A DNA stretch of 64,000 bases from positions 1,728,867-1,792,866 of the forward strand of contig NC_020176.2 in assembly GCF_000224145.3 (NCBI RefSeq), given 5' to 3'. Source of the DNA: Ciona intestinalis (lineage: Eukaryota > Chordata > Ascidiacea > Phlebobranchia > Cionidae). The position numbers were made by a program, and so were the translations under genes. Shown here piece by piece: positions 62,701 through 64,000 of the stretch (its first letter is position 1; each line of letters opens with the position of its first letter). Under the pieces are notes generated by a model that had not been told where the DNA came from, did not search any database, and saw only the letters and a program-made list of their open reading frames with translations.

Positions 62701-63769
62701 TCGCAGACGAAGAGGCGGAATACAATTTAAGGAAACTCAAACTACCACGAAGGTTTTAAACTAATTTTTCATTGTTTGTTTACCCAACAAAATATTAGGA
62801 ATATTGGAGAATGGAATGAGGGTGATGTTAAAAAAATTAGGGAACATTGATATTAGTCATTTTTTTAATATTTTGAAACCACTAAAACCACTTTTTTTAA
62901 CTTAATGTAACAATAATAAATAATAATTTTCCTTTTTTTTTCCAGTTAAGAATAGTATTTGAATATAATTACCTGGGTGCAGTACTGCAATTGTTACTAT
63001 TCATTTACAAGGTGTATCTGACTATAAATGATGTTTCAACAAAGTCATATTTTTAATTTTTTGGAAACTAAATAAATATTTTACAAAAAAAAACTCAAAA
63101 CTCAAAACATGATTGAATCTCAAAATGTACAGTCCGAATCGTTTTACCTAAATGATGAAATGTATTATAGTTGAAGACGTTTTTGATAATAGTTAAGAAT
63201 AGTATTTGACTATTTGAATATAACTTGCTGGGTGCAGTTCCTACTATTTATTTACATATTGTACTGTACTATAAATACCGTTATAACAAAGTCATATTTT
63301 GATTTTTTTTATAAAGTTACATAATGGCAAGTGGCTACAAACCCTCACCTATTGATCTCTCCCATATAAAACTCACACAACAAATGGAAGATTTGGTGGA
63401 AAAACTTGCAAATAACGCTCACAATGTGTGGGCACGTGAGCGAGTTAAACAGGGGTGGACTTACGGTGTGAATCTGGTAAATTATTTTTATGATTCATTT
63501 ATTTAACAATTTTTAACTCTTATTTACTCTGCTTTCTGATCAAGATATTGTTAAGTATTTTTACTAATTATAGTGTTGGGTTTTACCAATATCAGACCTT
63601 ACTAATTAAACTTGGCTATTGTAAGTCAAAATCAATACTAATAAGTAAAAAAAGAAGTTTTTATTCTTTCTTATTCTTTATTTGTGAATCTTAAGGATGT
63701 TGGGAAAAAACGGAACCCAAGACTTGTCCCGTTTTCCCTTCTTGATGAATTAGCAAAGCAGAGTAACAG
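50715..63769 (+). CDS. RYR: Ryanodine receptor, N-terminal part (continues past the window)
   Basis: Intracellular calcium-release channel of ER/SR. Twenty-three exons join in phase to about 1,035 residues, roughly the first fifth of a 5,000-residue subunit: 50715-50762, 51165-51278, 52112-52204, 53414-53491, 54319-54397, 55480-55592, 55659-55858, 56118-56251, 56354-56451, 56894-57013, 57096-57140, 57365-57486, 57673-57855, 58136-58389, 58684-58802, 58893-59026, 59634-59875, 60423-60615, 61320-61530, 62023-62127, 62565-62752, 63317-63476, 63696-63769. It starts [20 protein letters not shown], as vertebrate MADGGEGEDEIQFLRTDDEV. Then come the inositol-trisphosphate-receptor-like and MIR domains ([18 protein letters not shown]), RIH ([32 protein letters not shown]), SPRY1 ([19 protein letters not shown]) and RyR repeats ([36 protein letters not shown]). 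The exon 2 end could be 51275. Vertebrates have three paralogues; which this corresponds to is not decidable here. Confidence 0.97.
50879..51069 (-). mobile_element. MITE in RYR intron 1
   Basis: AGTCGTGTGGGGTAAAATGGG and CTATCTTACCCCCATCCTACC as inverted ends. Confidence 0.85.
51316..51467 (+). mobile_element. MITE, internally deleted, RYR intron 2
   Basis: ATATAGTAGGGTAGGAGAAGA and GGTGTCCCATCTTGCCCCACT, interior about 45 bp short. Confidence 0.85.
51574..51777 (+). mobile_element. MITE variant, RYR intron 2
   Basis: CATAGTACGGTGCGGCAAATG to ATCCCAACTTACCCTGTAG, with the variant interior (AGGAAATATGGGAATTATG) also seen at 24929. Confidence 0.8.
52290..52516 (+). mobile_element. tRNA-headed SINE, head lost, RYR intron 3
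   Basis: TATGGGTTGTCTAAATTGTC, GGCACGAGGTGTATGAAACA and CACGCAAGGATGAAGCAAGT in order. Confidence 0.8.
53166..53353 (+). mobile_element. MITE in RYR intron 3
   Basis: GGTGGGGAAGATGGGACACC and GTGTCCCATCTTACCTCACAG as inverted ends. Confidence 0.85.
53621..53885. mobile_element. Rearranged MITE in RYR intron 4
   Basis: The left half is reverse-type (ATAGTACTGTAGAACAGTATG), the right half forward-type (TCTTCACGACTCCAATAAGC), with an A/T-rich expansion between. Confidence 0.6.
53975..54171 (+). mobile_element. MITE in RYR intron 4
   Basis: ATTATAGGGTGGCGAAAGATG and CCCATCTTTCCCTACTCTACT; full length. Confidence 0.9.
57505..57630 (+). mobile_element. SINE fragment in RYR intron 12
   Basis: GTTGTCTAAATTGTTTGCCA and ACTGTTATTGCCTCGCTATA are body and tail pieces of the family; the head is missing. 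Confidence 0.5.
57856..58135 (+). other. RYR: GC-AG intron 13 of RYR
   Basis: The exon 13 end is AACAG at 57855, followed by GCAAGAG. The next exon begins after CTCTAG at 58135 with GCAAGACTTG. Only a GC donor keeps the frame and restores [10 protein letters not shown], the sequence conserved in all ryanodine receptors. The surrounding CAG/GCAAG is the usual GC-donor consensus. Confidence 0.85.
57876..58074 (+). mobile_element. tRNA-headed SINE filling RYR intron 13
   Basis: Head TACAGTGGCATAATGGTTAG begins about 20 bp after the donor; then TTACATACGTGGTAACTTG. The middle of the element is deleted. Confidence 0.85.
59236..59540 (+). mobile_element. tRNA-headed SINE, head mostly lost, RYR intron 16
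   Basis: GGTTCAAAGCGCCTCACTGC and TGTTGGCATATGTGTCCTT, interrupted by about 85 bp of other sequence, then AGTGGTCAACAATGGG. Confidence 0.7.
60692..60966 (+). mobile_element. tRNA-headed SINE in RYR intron 18
   Basis: ACCCAGAGGTAATGGGTTCAA, then GCTGCTGCCATTGTGGGCAT and TATCCTTGGACAATTTCC. Confidence 0.85.
61693..61760. repeat. Two-unit 30 bp tandem repeat
   Basis: CTCATATTTGACCGCTGGAT is repeated exactly with its neighbours in RYR intron 19. Confidence 0.9.
62149..62300. mobile_element. Short MITE-like repeat, second family, best copy
   Basis: GGCGCCAAGTCTTG at the left and AAGTTTGGTGCCTAGA at the right are inverted; the interior matches 7500-7668. It lies in RYR intron 20. Confidence 0.6.
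62306..62538 (-). mobile_element. tRNA-headed SINE in RYR intron 20
   Basis: Reverse copy: ACACCTCGTGCCACCTTGGG, TACAACCCATTTGTGGCCAC, CTTGCCCAAGGAAACAAACG, ending CATGGCGCCAAAC. Confidence 0.8.
62945..63305. repeat. Direct duplication within RYR intron 21
   Basis: About 110 bp at 62945-63055 recurs at 63192-63305 (GTTAAGAATAGTATTTGA, CTGGGTGCAGT, ACAAAGTCATATTTT). The second copy ends at the true acceptor; the first copy is preceded by its own acceptor-like TTTTTTCCAG. Confidence 0.75.
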
Positions 63770-63805
63770 GTATACATGCTGAAAAGTTTCACTTAGCTTT
63801 ATATG

Positions 63806-64000
63806 TATATGTACGCCTGCCTCTAACCCAGAGGTAATATGTTCAAAACTCCACCATTGTTGGTGTATGTGTCCTTTTGCAAGACAGTTAACAGCAATTG
63901 CTCCAATCCAGTGGTCACTAATGGGTTGTCCAAATTATAAGCCCCCTCCCAAAAAATGAGAAAATCTCCCAAAAAATAATCACCCATAAAGTAATATAGT
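63806..64000 (+). mobile_element. tRNA-headed SINE cut by the window edge
   Basis: CGCCTGCCTCTAACCCAGAGG, TGTCCTTTTGCAAGACAGTT, CCAGTGGTCACTAATGGGTT; 3' part lies beyond the window. Confidence 0.85.

Overview
The window is nuclear DNA from a tunicate, most likely a Ciona (inference). Three things point there: compact AT-rich introns; protein exons that align by eye with chordate families but are clearly diverged; and two dense short-repeat families that match the established picture of Ciona intestinalis repeats, a tRNA-headed composite SINE and a roughly 190 bp MITE with TA-flanked inverted ends (described in the literature as Cics-1 and Cimi-1; I assign the names from memory of their structure, not from a search).

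Layout. 1895-23998 (minus) is a 37-exon CCDC88 (Girdin/Daple) gene of about 1,928 residues: HOOK domain, very long coiled coil, and a tail with two Galpha-binding-and-activating (GBA)-like motifs and a C-terminal YGCV PDZ ligand. 26356-35650 (minus) is an 18-exon secreted SPARC/SMOC-family gene of 648 residues with an unusual order: signal peptide, Kazal, thyroglobulin-1, EC, TB-like, EC, thyroglobulin-1, EC. 40353-42724 (minus) is EI24 (3 exons, 341 residues). 43799-46218 (minus) is an NXPE-family protein (3 exons, 578 residues). From 50715 to the right edge (plus) are the first 23 exons (about 1,035 residues) of a ryanodine receptor. All reading frames were built by hand from splice sites, and every splice phase closes except one in CCDC88 (exon 14/15), where a single extra A in a homopolymer would explain the mismatch.

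Between and inside the genes lie about 35 MITE copies, about 18 SINE copies, a nested hAT-type element with an 8 bp target duplication, a LINE fragment, and a 50 N assembly gap flanked by an exact 171 bp duplication that is almost certainly an assembly artefact.

The genes show no operon-like spacing and no shared pathway. Two relate to calcium (ryanodine receptor in the ER/SR membrane; the SMOC-like protein in the matrix), EI24 is an ER membrane autophagy protein, and CCDC88 links G proteins, Dishevelled and the cytoskeleton. The strongest candidates for something undescribed are the triple-EC SMOC-like protein and the paired GBA motifs of the single Girdin/Daple gene. I saw no retrovirus-like, Polinton-like or toxin elements.
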